Assembly: GCA_947034885.2 (NCBI GenBank)
Contig: OX344758.2
Coordinates: forward strand, 23,649,067-23,713,066
Direction: 5' to 3'
From: Thuidium tamariscinum
Lineage: Eukaryota > Streptophyta > Bryopsida > Hypnales > Thuidiaceae
DNA: 64,000 nt
The notes under the pieces were generated by a model. The model saw only the letters and a program-made list of their open reading frames with translations. It did not search any database and had not been told where the DNA came from. The position numbers and the translations under genes were made by a program. The number at the start of each line of letters is the position of its first letter. The first letter of the stretch is position 1. This document shows positions 1 to 10,594 of this stretch, piece after piece.

Positions 1-197
1 AACCAGCCAATGAGAAAGCAACAAAACTTTCCTCTTCCTTTTTTACAAAAAAAATGCACTTCAAAGTGTGTTTTTCCAAAGAATACTCACACCATATGGT
101 TTGTAGTTCAAAAGACACAAAAGGCTGATTGCTCCTCCAAGCTCCAAGATCTCCTCCAAATGATTTGAATTTCACCCTCAAGCGCAACTCCAAGTGT
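1..197 (-). mobile_element. copia leader (5' untranslated internal region), minus orientation
   Basis: This is the internal leader of a minus-oriented copia element whose body runs off the left edge. It is nearly the same sequence as about 10712-10899, which lies between the primer site and gag of another minus copy. It carries an A/T-rich run and no coding capacity. Confidence 0.75.
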
Positions 198-211
198 GTG
201 GGCCCATAACC
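198..211 (-). other. primer binding site, half initiator-tRNA type
   Basis: On the minus strand this reads GGTTATGGGCCCAC directly after the LTR end. It is complementary to the anticodon arm of plant initiator tRNA-Met rather than to the tRNA 3' end. The same 14 bases follow the LTRs at 3270 and 10913. Confidence 0.7.
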
Positions 212-467
212 TATTAAGATTACAAAGGTATTGATGGATGAAAGGCTTTACTTAGATGGTAGGAAGATACAAAGACCCATGAGTGGGCTGATCTTATACT
301 AAAAGCCTTTCCCTAGTTATCCACAAACCATGTGGGATAACTATCTTTCATGGGCTGCCTTTGACTACGAGCAATACCCAATGAACTCTAAGACTAACCT
401 AGTGTCTAATGCTACTCCTAGGGCTGTATGTACATGGTCTACACTAATATGTACATGATCTTCAACA
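212..467 (-). mobile_element. copia LTR (5' LTR of an element leaving the window)
   Basis: A 256-bp LTR in minus orientation. On the minus strand it starts TGTTGAAG and ends CTTAATA. It abuts a primer binding site at 198-211, so it is the 5' LTR of an element whose body lies to the left of the window. It interrupts RNase H coding sequence that resumes at 468. Confidence 0.85.
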
Positions 468-1209
468 GCTATATGGCCTCTCTTGTGCATTGACTAATGG
501 CCATGTACTCAACCTCCGTAGTAGACAAGGCAATGGTGGGTTGTCTCTTGGAATTCCATGAAATAGCACCACCTCCAAGCATAAACACATAGCCCGTTGT
601 TGACCTTCTATCACTTGCATCTCTAATCCATTCTACATCACAAAATCCCACTAATGCAAGGCTTTTGCCTCCAAGCACCAATTGAGCCTCCATTGTGCCT
701 TTGAGGTACCGCATGATCCTCTTGACCGCTGCCCAATGCTTTGGACCACTCTTTGCCACGTGTTGGCTCACCACACTAATTGCAAAGGCAGGGTCAGGCC
801 TTGTGGCCACCATGGCATACATCAAGCTCCCCACTACAGCCTTATATGGAACATCTTGCATTTCCACCTTTACTTCTTCATATTCTTCATCTGTGAGCTT
901 TGCCATCTTTTTCTTCACATCAAGAGGTGTGCCAATAGATTTGCACCCTTCCATGTTGAAATGCATAAATACTTCTCTAATGTACTTACTTTGATTGACA
1001 GTGATAATGCGTGAAGCCCTTTGCCTAATAAACTCCAACCCAAGGCAATAATGTAACTCACCATTATCACTCATGTCATATTGACTCTTTAACATGGCCT
1101 TCATTTTCTCCATTTGGATCACAGTGTTGGTGATAATGATCAAGTCATCCACATAAACAATGACAATCACCAAATATGCACTTGTTTGCTTGATGTAGAG
1201 AGACTGATC
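468..1209 (-). pseudogene. copia reverse transcriptase/RNase H fragment
   Basis: Minus-strand pol fragment, open over about 234 codons from 1173 down to 469. It shows the RT catalytic YVDD box, the CLGLEF block, the VGSLMYAMVATRPD block, the QHVAKSGPKHW block, and the RNase H motif region (TTGYVFMLGGGAISWNSKRQ, then STTEVEYMA). The RNase H position that is DADW in the sister copy at 6390 reads DVEW here, suggesting decay. Both ends are cut by LTRs (212-467 and 1210-1520). RT copies element RNA into DNA and RNase H removes the template; this piece lacks gag, protease, integrase and the RT N-terminus and cannot work alone. Confidence 0.85.
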
Positions 1210-1520
1210 TATTGAGATTACAAAGGTATTGATGGATGAAAGGCTTTACTTAGATGGTAGGAAGATACCAAGCCACATGAGTGGGCTGAACTTAAGCTAG
1301 AAGCCTTTCTCTAGTTATCCACAAACCATGTGGGATAACTACCTTTCATGGGCTGCCTTTGACTACGAGCAATACCCTATGGACTCTAAGACTAACCTAG
1401 TGTCTAATGCTACACCTAGGGCTGAATGTACATGGGCTACACTAATATGTACATGTTCTTCAACATACTCCTAGGGCTGTATGTACATGGTCTACACTAA
1501 TACGTACATAATCTTCAACA
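1210..1520 (-). mobile_element. composite copia 3' LTR with 5'-end duplication
   Basis: A 256-bp LTR copy (1210-1465) followed directly by a second copy of only the first ~55 bp of the LTR (1466-1520), all in minus orientation. The polypurine tract (AAAGTGGGAG on the minus strand) abuts 1520, so the whole 311 bp behaves as one 3' LTR. The same composite structure is at 10914-11223. Confidence 0.75.
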
Positions 1521-3013
1521 CTCCCACTTTGAGAGTGGTCAAAGGTGCAATGAATTATCATTGCAATCAAGTTTGGGTTGGTGGCTTACCAAGTACGCCA
1601 TAAAACTATCTCAACACTCTCTTGACCGCTGCCCAACACTTTGGGCCATACTTAGACATGGATTTACATACAACACTCACCGATAATGCCAAATCAGCCA
1701 TTGTGGCTTCCATGGCATGCTTCAAAGAACTCACCGCTGCCTTCTAAGGAACACCTTGCATTTCAGCCCTCGCCTCCTCAAATTCGTCATCTATGAGCTT
1801 GGGCAACTCATGAGTGTTAAGTGGTGTACCTAGGGCTTTTCACTCCATTTGCATAGCCAACTCCCACTTGCCTTCATCTTCACAACCCAACACTTCTCCA
1901 AGTGTGGTTGCATCTCCAAAGCAAGCTACGTTGGCTTCTTCTTCACGTTGTGGGGGAAGAATGTGATTCAGCCACCAATCTCGTAGAGGCTAACGAGTCC
2001 TTGTTGGATAACGTGGCTGGTCTTGCTCCTCCAAGGGCTGGTCTTGCTCCTCCAATGACTGATCTTGCTCTTCCAAGGGCTGATCATGCTCCTTCTCCCT
2101 TGGTGAAGATCTTGGAGAAGGGGCTGATGGCCTCTTCCCTTGGGGTGTGGCCACCTTCTTCTTGGGCTCCACCCACTCTTCATCCTTTTCATCTTCATCT
2201 TCATCTTCTTCCATGTGCACTCTTGGAGTTGTGCCCACCACATGGGCTGGTCCTCCATTTCTCCCACTTGGGCTCATCTCCAAGAGCATGGGATCAGCAC
2301 CTCCATCCTCCAAGAAGGTCACATCTCTATTCTTGATGATGCCCTTGCTCTCCACACACATCAGCCTATAAGCCTTGGTTCCCTCACAATAACCAAGAAA
2401 ACGTCACTTGATGCCCTCGGAATTCAACTTGGTCTTCTTGGCACTTGGGACCAATGCATAGGCCATGCACCCAAAGATGCGCATGTGAGACACATGGGGC
2501 CTAATCCCACTCCAAGCTTCTTGGGGTGTCTTGCTTGTCAAGGCTTGGGTGGGGCACCGGTTCCTTGTATAAACTGCTGAAGACACCGCCTCCCCCCAAA
2601 GCTCATACTTCAGCCCTTGGCCATGAATCATACACCTTGCCATCACCACGATGGTGCGATTTGCATGCTCCGCTACACCGTTTTGTTGAGGAGTGTAAGG
2701 TGCCGATGTGTGGTGCTCAATGCCATGGGCCTTCAAGTACTCTTCAAAGGCCTTGGACACATATTCCCCTCCATTATCCGACCGTAGCACCTTCACCTTG
2801 CAATCAGATTGGGCCTCCACAAGGGCCTTCCAAGTCTCAAAACGCCCAAACACCTCACTCTTACACTTCAGCATATACACCCACACCTTGCGAGAGGAGG
2901 TGATGCACATGTGAGGAGTGTTTGCCTGTCCTTGGTGTTCAAAAGATCTTGGGAGGTCCTTGTGAGGGCTGAATTGTGCCATTTCAGCCCCATTGGTTGC
3001 CAAGGGAGTGTTT
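1521..3013 (-). pseudogene. degenerate copia integrase-linker-RT fragment with polypurine tract
   Basis: Minus-strand relic read from 3013 down to 1521. It has a leader-like stretch, then integrase core (DNGGEYVSKAFEEYL, YTPQQNGVAEHANRT) at about 2404-2900. An acidic linker with (D)E runs and QPLEEQDQ repeats follows at 1990-2361. Then comes a frameshifted RT remnant with an internal deletion joining the start of RT to the late MYAMVATRPD region. It ends at the polypurine tract beside the LTR at 1520. Gag and protease are missing from this side. It is truncated at 3014 by a plus-strand LTR. It is probably the 3' half of the old element whose 5' half lies at 8693-11223. Confidence 0.75.
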
Positions 3014-3269
3014 TGTTGAAGATCATGTACATATTAGTGTAGACTATGTACATTCAAACCTAGGAGTAGGAGTAGACTCTTAGTTAGGTTTAGAGTCCCT
3101 TGGGTATTGCTTGTAGTCAAAGGCAGCCCATGGTGTTTGGTTATCCCACATGGTTTGTGGATAACTAGGGAAAGGCTTCTCCCTTATGTTCAGCCCACTC
3201 ATGGGCCATGGTATCTTCCTACCATCTAAGTAAAGCCTTTCATCCATTCATAATATTGTAATCTCAATA
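3014..3269 (+). mobile_element. copia 5' LTR (plus element)
   Basis: A 256-bp LTR, starting TGTTGAAG and ending CTCAATA, followed at once by the primer binding site. By eye it differs from the 3' LTR at 7114-7369 at about six positions (~2%), so the insertion is not very old. Confidence 0.9.
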
Positions 3270-3283
3270 GGTTATGGGCCCAC
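3270..3283 (+). other. primer binding site, half initiator-tRNA type
   Basis: GGTTATGGGCCCAC lies directly after the LTR. It is complementary to the anticodon stem-loop of initiator tRNA-Met, as in Drosophila copia, which primes from the 5' half of that tRNA. The usual plant copia site (TGGTATCAGAGC) is absent. Confidence 0.75.
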
Positions 3284-3544
3284 GCACTTGGAGTTGCGTT
3301 TGAGGGAGGAATTCAAAGCATTTGGAGGAGATCTTGGAGCTTGGAGGAGTAATCAGCCCTTTGTCACTTTTCACCTACAAACCATGTGGTGTGAGTCATT
3401 TTGCAAATATCAACAACTTTGGAGTGCATTTTTTTTTTAAAAAGGAATTTTTATTAGGAGCTATTGTTGGCTGGTTTGTGAGGTTTTGAGTACATTTTGG
3501 GTGAGAGTTTGCTTATGGTAGTAATCAGACCTAGTTAGGGCTGG

Positions 3545-6442
3545 TTGGAAGCTCCTAGTTTGAGTTTGTGCTTAGAAGTGTACATTGGGAGCCCATTGAG
3601 GCTGATTGTGGATTCAGGTGCTACCCAACACATGACCAGCCATCGGGATGCCTTCCACACCTATCAGCCCATTTCGGGGAAGAAGATTTACTTGGGAGAC
3701 AATTGCATGGTGGAGGCTCTTGGCAAGGGGGAGATCCATGTGGAGGTGCAAGTGAAGGGGCAGCCTAGGAGGATCACAATTGAGGAGGTGCTCCATGTGC
3801 CCAAGTTGCATGCCAACTTGCTTTCCGTAAGCAAGTTGTCTTTGGGAGGTTTGAAAGTGCAATTCAACATGGTGGGATGTGTTGTGAGGGCACCAAGTGG
3901 AGTCTTGATTGCATCAGCCCCTCGTGAGGGCAACTTGTACATCTTCCATTTCACCAAGGTGAATAGCACTTCCTTGGCTTGTGTGGCCCAAGGATCAGCT
4001 CATGAGGACCTTGTGGAGCTTTGGCATAGGAGGCTTGGGCACTTGAATGTGAAGAGCATGAAGAGCCTCCAACACATTGTGAAGGGGCTGAATCTCTCTT
4101 CTTGCAAGCATGATTGGAGTTCTATGGTGTGCAAGGGGTGCATTGAGGGCAAGCAAGCAAGGCAGCCCTTCCCCAAGGATGGGGCAACAAGGGCCAGCAA
4201 GCCATTGGAGCTTGTGCATTCCGATGTGTGCGGGCCAATGAAGACCTCAACCATAGGAGGAGCAAGGTATTTTGTGACCTTCATTGATGATTTCTCTCGC
4301 AAGGTGTGGGTGTATATGCTGAAGTGCAAGAGTGAGGTGTTTGGGCGTTTTGAGACTTGGAAGGCCCTTGTGGAGGCCCAATCTGATTGCAAGGTGAAGG
4401 TGCTGCGGTCGGATAATGGAGGGGAGTATGTGTCCAAGGCCTTTGAGGGGTACTTGCAAGCCCATGGCATTGAGCACCATACATCAGCACCTTACACTCC
4501 TCAACAAAACGGCGTAGCGGAGCGTGCCAATCGTACCATTGTGGAGATGGCAAGGGCCATGATTCATGGCCAAGGGCTGAAGTATGGGCTTTCGGGGGAG
4601 GCGGTGTCCAATGCGGTGTATACAAGGAACCGGTGCCCTACTTCAGCCTTGATTGGGAAGACACCCCAAGAAGCTTGGAGTGGGATTAGACCTCATGTGT
4701 CTCACATGCGGGTTTTTGGGTGCATGGCCTATGCCTTGGTGCCTAGTGCCAAGAGGACCAAGTTGGATGCCAAGGGCATCAAGTGTCTTTTCCTTGGTTA
4801 TTGTGAGGGAACCAAGGCTTATAGGCTGATGTGTGTGGAGACCAAGAAGATCATCAAGAGTAGAGATGTGACCTTCTTGGAGGATGGAGGTGCTGATCCA
4901 AAGCTCTTGGAGATGAGCCCACGTGGGAGTAATGGAGGACCAGCCCAAAAGGTGGGCACAACTCCAAGAGTGCACCTAGAAGATGAAGGAGATGAAGATG
5001 AAGAAGATGAGGACTTGGTGGAGCCCAAGAAGAAGGTGGCCACACCTCAAGGGAAGAGGCCATCAGCCCCTTCTCCAAGATCTTCACCAAGGGAGAAGGA
5101 GCATGATCAGCCCTTGGAAGAGCAAGATCAGCCATTGGAGGAGCAAGACCAGCCCTTGGAGGAGCAAGAGGAGCCACGTTATCCAACAAGGACCCGGAGG
5201 CCACTTGGAGATTGGTGGCTGAATCACATTCTTCCCCCACAACATGAAGAACAAGCCAATGTGGCTTTCCTTGGAGATCCATCCACACTTGGAGAGGTGT
5301 TGCGTTGTGAGGATGCAAGCAAGTGGGAGTTGGCCATGCAAGAGGAGTACAAGGCCCTCATTACCAAAGGGACATGGGAGCTTGCTGCCCTTCCTTCCAA
5401 GAGATCAAGTGTGGGCTGTAAGTGGGTTTTCTCCACCAAAAGGGATGCTTTGGGTCATGTTGTGAGGTACAAGGCAAGGCTGGTTGCTAGGGGGTTTTCC
5501 CAAGTGGAGGGGGTGGATTTTAATGAGACTTTTGCTCCCGTTGCCAAGTTTAGCACCATCCGGTGTGTTGTGACTCTTGGGGCAGCCATGGACTTGGAGA
5601 TGCACCAAATGGATGTGAAGACGGCTTTTCTCAACCCCAAGCTCCAGGAGGTCATCTACATGGATCAGCCCCAAGGCTTTGTGCAAGAAGGCCAAGAGCA
5701 TCTCAAGTGCAAGTTGAAGAAGGCCCTTCCCGGGTTGAAGCAATCGGGGAGAGCATGGTATCAAGATATTGATGCCATGTTTGTGAGGAAGGGCTTCCTA
5801 AGAAGCCATGCTGATCACTCATTGTACACCATGCAAAGTTGTGAGTTTTTGGTGATTGTGATCTTATATGTGGATGATCTGATCCTTCTTGCAAGTAGCA
5901 TGACCAAGATGCTTGAAGTGAAGGCCATGCTCAAGGAGGAGTATGAGATGACTAACCTTGGAGAGCTGAAGTATTGCCTTGGAGTGGAGTTCAAGAGGGA
6001 TAGGGCTGCCCGCACCATCACCATGAGCCAACGCAAGTACCTTGAAGAAATTCTCAAGCGCTTCAAGATGGAGGAGTGCAAAGCCATAGGTACACCACTT
6101 GAGACTCGTGTGAAGTTGCCCAAGCTCACGGATGCTGAATTTGGAGAGGTGAGGGCTGAAATGCAAGGTGTGCCTTACAAGGCAGCGGTGGGTTGCTTGA
6201 TGTATGCCATGGTGGCCACAAGGCCTGATTTGGCCTTTTCGGTGAGTGTTGTGAGTCAACACATGTCCAAGTATGGCCCAAAGCATTGGGCTGCGGTGAA
6301 GAGGGTGATGAGGTACCTTCAAGGCACACTTGGGCTGGAGTTGCAACTTGGAGGTGCCCATGTGACTTTGCATGGCTATTGTGATGCGGATTGGGCGGGT
6401 GATGAGGCGGATAGGAGATCTATTGAGATTACAATGTTATGA
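3545..6442 (+). CDS. copia polyprotein, gag-less (protease-integrase-RT, RNase H interrupted)
   Basis: A 965-codon ORF of a plus-strand Ty1/copia element. Domains in order: aspartic protease (VDSGATQHM, residues ~22-30); integrase zinc finger (HRRLGHLN with a distal CKGC, ~160-200); integrase core with DD(35)E blocks (HSDVCGP, RSDNGGEY, PQQNGVAERANRT, ~225-335); acidic linker with three QPLEEQDQ-type repeats (~470-560); RT with YVDD (~775); start of RNase H (DADW). No gag precedes the protease: leader sequence (3284-3540) runs straight into it, so a gag deletion is likely. At codon ~956 the frame is broken by the reverse LTR at 6421, and RNase H resumes at 6682. The true start is uncertain because the N-terminus is a deletion junction. 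Such an element could move only with proteins from intact copies. Confidence 0.9.
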   Translation: MEAPSLSLCLEVYIGSPLRLIVDSGATQHMTSHRDAFHTYQPISGKKIYLGDNCMVEALGKGEIHVEVQVKGQPRRITIEEVLHVPKLHANLLSVSKLSLGGLKVQFNMVGCVVRAPSGVLIASAPREGNLYIFHFTKVNSTSLACVAQGSAHEDLVELWHRRLGHLNVKSMKSLQHIVKGLNLSSCKHDWSSMVCKGCIEGKQARQPFPKDGATRASKPLELVHSDVCGPMKTSTIGGARYFVTFIDDFSRKVWVYMLKCKSEVFGRFETWKALVEAQSDCKVKVLRSDNGGEYVSKAFEGYLQAHGIEHHTSAPYTPQQNGVAERANRTIVEMARAMIHGQGLKYGLSGEAVSNAVYTRNRCPTSALIGKTPQEAWSGIRPHVSHMRVFGCMAYALVPSAKRTKLDAKGIKCLFLGYCEGTKAYRLMCVETKKIIKSRDVTFLEDGGADPKLLEMSPRGSNGGPAQKVGTTPRVHLEDEGDEDEEDEDLVEPKKKVATPQGKRPSAPSPRSSPREKEHDQPLEEQDQPLEEQDQPLEEQEEPRYPTRTRRPLGDWWLNHILPPQHEEQANVAFLGDPSTLGEVLRCEDASKWELAMQEEYKALITKGTWELAALPSKRSSVGCKWVFSTKRDALGHVVRYKARLVARGFSQVEGVDFNETFAPVAKFSTIRCVVTLGAAMDLEMHQMDVKTAFLNPKLQEVIYMDQPQGFVQEGQEHLKCKLKKALPGLKQSGRAWYQDIDAMFVRKGFLRSHADHSLYTMQSCEFLVIVILYVDDLILLASSMTKMLEVKAMLKEEYEMTNLGELKYCLGVEFKRDRAARTITMSQRKYLEEILKRFKMEECKAIGTPLETRVKLPKLTDAEFGEVRAEMQGVPYKAAVGCLMYAMVATRPDLAFSVSVVSQHMSKYGPKHWAAVKRVMRYLQGTLGLELQLGGAHVTLHGYCDADWAGDEADRRSIEITML

Positions 6443-6681
6443 ATGGATGAAAGGCTTTACTTAGATGGTAGGAAGATACCATGGCCCAAGAGTGGGCTGA
6501 ACATAAGGGAGAAGCCTTTCCCTAGTTATCCACAAACCATGTGGGATAACCAAACACCATGGGCTGCCTTTGACTACAAGCAATACCCAAGGGACTCTAA
6601 GCCTAACTAAGAGTCTACTCCTACTCCTAGGGCTGAATGTACATAGTCTACACTAATATGTACATGATCTTCAACAAGATC
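6416..6681 (-). mobile_element. solo copia LTR with 5-bp target duplication
   Basis: A 256-bp minus-oriented LTR (6421-6676) flanked by the perfect 5-bp target duplication AGATC (6416-6420 and 6677-6681). It sits inside the RNase H codons of the plus element. No internal sequence accompanies it, so it is a solo LTR left by LTR-LTR recombination. By eye it differs from the host element's 3' LTR at one position. Confidence 0.92.
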
Positions 6682-7100
6682 CACCACCGGCTATGTGTTT
6701 AAGCTTGGATTGGGTGCCATTACTTGGAATTCCAAGAGGCAGCCCACCATAGCTCTTTCTACAAAGGAGGCTGAATACATGGCCATGAGCCAATGCACCA
6801 AGGAGGCCATTTGGTTGCGGCAACTCTTGGCTGATGTTGGCCTTGTCCAAGAGGGGAGCACACAAATCTGGTGTGACAACCAAGGGGCCATTGCTTTGGC
6901 CAAAAATCCCACCCACCACTCTCGAACGAAGCACATTGATGTGCAACACCATTTCATTCGCAAACGAGTGGAGGCTGAGGTGATTGAGCTCAAGTATGTG
7001 CCTACCCAAGCTATGGTTGCTGATGTGCTGACCAAGGCTCTTGGGAAGCCACAACACCACAACTTGATTGAGAAGATGGGCCTTCGAGCCTTTGACCACT
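6682..7100 (+). pseudogene. RNase H C-terminal part of the plus copia element
   Basis: Continuation of the RNase H domain after the solo [31 protein letters not shown], then [15 protein letters not shown], and a C-terminal tail ending near the polypurine tract. It was in frame with the upstream ORF before the LTR insertion. It is open but has no start of its own. Confidence 0.85.
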
Positions 7101-7103
7101 CTC

Positions 7104-7113
7104 AAAGTGGGAG
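7104..7113 (+). other. polypurine tract
   Basis: The purine run AAAGTGGGAG sits immediately 5' of the 3' LTR. It is the plus-strand primer site of the element. Equivalent tracts abut the LTRs at 8416 (+) and 1520 (-). Confidence 0.8.
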
Positions 7114-7369
7114 TGTTGAAGATCATGTACATATTAGTGTAGACTATGTACATTCAGCCCTAGGAGTAGGAGTAGACTCTTAGTTAGGCTTAGAGTCCCT
7201 TGGGTATTGCTTGTAGTCAAAGGCAGCCCATGGTGTTTGGTTATCCCACATGGTTTGTGGATAACTAGGGAAAGGCTTCTCCCTTATGTTCAGCCCACTC
7301 TTGGGCCATGGTATCTTCCTACCATCTAAGTAAAGCCTTTCATCCGTTCATAACATTGTAATCTCAATA
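7114..7369 (+). mobile_element. copia 3' LTR (plus element)
   Basis: A 256-bp LTR pairing with 3014-3269. The 5 bp before the 5' LTR (TGTTT) do not match those after the 3' LTR (CCAAG), so the flanks have been rearranged since insertion. Confidence 0.9.
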
Positions 7370-8415
7370 CCAAGTGCCAAGAGGACCAAGTTGGATGCCA
7401 AGGGCATCAAGTGCCTTTTTCTTGGTTATTGTGAGGGAACCAAGGCTTATAGGCTGATGTGTTTGGAGAGCAAGAAGATCATCAAGTGTAGAGATGTGAC
7501 CTTGGAGGATGGAGGTGCTGATCCTAAGCTCTTGGAGATGAACCCAAGTGGGAGTAGTGGAGGACCAACCCATGCGGTGGGCACAACTCCAAGAGTGCAT
7601 ATAGAAGATAATGGAGATGAAGATGAAGAGCAAGGAGCTGAAGATGAAGACTTGGTGGAGCCAAAGAAGAAGGTGGCCACACCCCAAGTGAAGAGATCAC
7701 CTGACCCTTCTTCAAGGACTTCACTAAGGGAGCAAGAGAAGGATCAGCCCATGGATGTGCATGATCAGTCCATGGAGGAGCCACGCTATCCTATAAGGAC
7801 CCGCAAGCCCCTTGGAGATTGGTGGATGAATCATATTCTTCCCCCCCAACATGAAGAACGAGCCAATGTGGCTTTCCTTGGAGATCCATCTACCCTTGGA
7901 AAGTTGTTGTGTTGGAGAGATGCAAGCAAGTGGAAGTTGGCCATGCAAGAGGAGGTACAAGGCAGCGATGGGTTGGTTGATGTATTCCGTGGTGGCAATA
8001 ATGGCTGATTTGACATTTTCGGTGAGTGTTGTGAATCAACACATGTTCAAGGATGGCCCTATGCGTTGGGCAGTGGTGAAGAGGGTGATGAGGTACCTTC
8101 AAGGCATACTTGGATTGAAGTTGTAACTTGGAGGTGCTGATGTGACCTTGCATGGCTTTTGTGACATGAATTGGGTGGGTGATGAGGAGGATAGGAGATC
8201 CACCACCGGCTACATGTTTATGCTTGCAGTGGGTGCCATTTCATGAGGTTCAAAGAGGCAGCCCACCACAGTGGAGGAAGTAGTGATTGAGCTCAAGTAT
8301 GTGCCTACCCAAGCTATGGTTGCTCATGCGCTGACCAAGGCCCTTGGGAAGCCACAACACCAAACTTCATTGAGAAGATGGGCCTTCGAGCCTTTGACCA
8401 CTCTCAAAGTGGGAG
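7370..8415 (+). pseudogene. internally deleted copia pol fragment
   Basis: Plus-strand fragment. It begins at the integrase/linker junction (AKGIKCLFLGYCEGTKAYRL), runs through an acidic linker and NHILPPQHEE, then jumps at about 7955 from the start of RT to the late RT block (MYSVVAIMADLTFSVSVV). It continues into a shortened RNase H (a second deletion near 8270) and ends in the polypurine tract at about 8406-8415. Premature stops and deletions make it non-functional. It is the 3' part of a second plus-strand copy whose 5' part is missing. Confidence 0.8.
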
Positions 8416-8692
8416 TGTTGAAGAAAAGGTACATATTGTTGACTAACATGTACATATTAGTGTAGCCCATGTACAATCAGCCCTAGGTGTAGAATTAGAC
8501 ACTAGGTTAGTCTTAGAGTCCATAGGGTATTGCTCGTAGTCAAAGGCAGCCCATGAAAGGTAGTTATCCCACATGGTTTGTGGATAACTAGAGAAAGGCT
8601 TCTAGCTTAAGTTCAGCCTACTCATGTGGCTTGGTATCTTCCTACCATCTAAGTAAAGCCTTTCATCGATCAATACCTTTGTAATCTCAATA
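8416..8692 (+). mobile_element. copia 3' LTR, 277-bp variant
   Basis: LTR of the same family, longer by ~21 bp because its first bases are partly duplicated (a second TACATATT segment near 8430-8460). It is preceded by a polypurine tract. It ends at the junction with minus-strand integrase sequence at 8693. Confidence 0.85.
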
Positions 8693-9629
8693 TGCCCCAT
8701 CTTTGGGGAAGGGCTGCCTTGCTTGCTTGCCCTCAATGCACACCCTTGCACACCATAGAACTCCAATCATGGTTGCAAGAAGAGAGATTCAGCCCCTTCA
8801 CAATGTGTTGGAGACTCTTCATGCTCCTCACATTCAAGTGCCCAAGCCTCCTATGCCAAAGCTCCGCAAGGTCTCCATGAGCTCATCCTTGGGCTGATCC
8901 TTGGGCAACACAAGCCAAGGAAGTACCATTCACCTTGGTGAAATGGAGGGGGTACAAGTGGCCCTCACCAGGGGCTGATGCTATCAAAACTCCACTTGGT
9001 GCGCTCACAACAAAACTCACCTTGTTGAAATGAACCTTCAAACCTCCCAAAGACAATCTACTCACCGAAAGCAAGTTGGCATGCAACTTGGGGACATGGA
9101 GCGCCTCTTGGATCTGGATCCTCTTGGTCAGCCCCTTCACTTGCACCTCCACAAGGATCTCCCCCTTGCCAAGGGCCTCCACCATGCCATTGTCTCCCAA
9201 ATAAATCTTCTTCCCCGAAATGGACTGATAGGTGTGGAAGGCATCTCGATGGCTGGTCATGTGTTGGGTAGCACTTGAATCCACAATCCAAGTGAACATG
9301 TTGGCCTTCTCCCGTCCTCCATAGGTGGCAAAGGCGAAATCCTCCTCCTCCTCGTCTTTGGAAGCTTGGTGTGCACTCTCCTTGTCTTTGGCTTGGCTGC
9401 CCTTGCAATCCCTAGCAATGTGGCCTGGTTTGCCACACTTGAAGCACGTCCTTGTCTCCTTGAACGCCTTGGTGTTGCCTCCTCTCCCATGTCTTGAGAC
9501 AAGGGCTGATCCCTCCCCTTGGGACTCATTCCCCTCATCAAACTTGTCAATGCTGCGCACGCCTTCTCCTCCACTCGATGCCATGGTGGAGCACCTCCCA
9601 CTTGTTGGCAACACCCAATGTCTCTCCAA
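8693..9629 (-). pseudogene. copia gag remnant, protease and integrase start (minus element)
   Basis: Read from 9629 down. A short gag remnant (likely start MASSGGEGVRS near 9584) is followed by a CCHC zinc knuckle (CFKCGKPGHIARDC) and a KD/E-rich stretch. Next is the protease with DSSATQHM, where the catalytic Gly of the D-S-G triad is Ser; the plus copy keeps DSG. Below 8883 the frame shifts into integrase zinc-finger sequence ending at a QPFPKDG-like block cut by the LTR at 8692. Only ~50 residues separate the likely gag start from the knuckle, so most of the capsid part is deleted. It is probably the 5' half of the old minus element. Confidence 0.8.
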
Positions 9630-10145
9630 GAGTTCATATACTCAATTCAGCCTCCAAACGCTCCCTTGGCAGCCAATGGGGCTGAAATGGCACGATTCAG
9701 CCCTCACAAGGACCTCCCAAGATCCTCCAAGCTCCAAGAACGACCAAACATTCCCTTGGCAGCCAATAGGGCTCAAATGGCACCAATCAGCCCTCACAAG
9801 GACCTCCAAAGATCCTTTGAACACCAAGGATGGCCAAACACTCCTCACATGTGCATCACCTCCTCTCAACACCAATTCAGACCCTAATCAAGCTCAAGTC
9901 CACCACATGGACATCATGAGCTAGTGCTACTTCAATTCAGCAAGCCCTCCTCCCAAAGAGGTTATTCCACACTCCAAGGAGCTCTAGGCTTCCAATCAGC
10001 CCTAGATGGAAGCTCCTACTCACAATCAGCACCTCAAGGACAACAATGGTCTCCAACAACCCTAGTTGGATCACCAAGCCACCAGAGAATCCTACTTTGC
10101 TCTCAATGGCTCCACAAGGCTCACAAGTGCACAATTCGGCCCTCT

Positions 10146-10325
10146 TGGGTTCACAAAACCCAGTAATTCACCTCTCTCACTCACAAGGGCACAAATCAGC
10201 CCTCTAGGGTTCACAAATTCCACTAATTCGCCTCTCTCACACATAAGGGCTCAAATCAGCCCTCTAGGATTTGCAAAATCCACTAATTCGCCTCACTCAC
10301 TCACAAGGGCACTAATCAGCCCTCA
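10146..10325. repeat. 60-bp tandem repeat, 3 units
   Basis: Three 60-bp units (10146-10205, 10206-10265, 10266-10325). Each carries TTCACAAA-, CCTCTCTCACTCAC- and ATCAGCCCTC-like segments and differs at about 10-15% of positions. It lies in the leader of the minus copia element. Confidence 0.85.
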
Positions 10326-10404
10326 ATGGATGGCAAATGCCTCAAGCATCTCAAACATGCTTCCAAGGCTCACAATGGGTTCTTAGTAGATTGCTTTCAA
10401 GGCT

Positions 10405-10594
10405 CACAATCACTCTCAACAATGCACCTAAGTGCACAATCAGCCTCAAAGCACTCTCACTCTAGTGCAAGTGGCACAATCTCACTCAACAATGCACCCA
10501 AGTGCACAATCAACCTCAATGCACTCTCACTCTAGTGCAATTGGCACAATCTCACTCAACAATGCATCCAAAGGCACAATTCAGCCTCAAATGG
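10405..10594. repeat. 70-bp tandem repeat, ~2.7 units
   Basis: Units 10405-10474 and 10475-10544 plus a partial copy to ~10594. All start CACAATC and contain CAACAATGCA and ACTCTAGTGCAA segments. The period of 70 bp was read directly. Confidence 0.85.
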
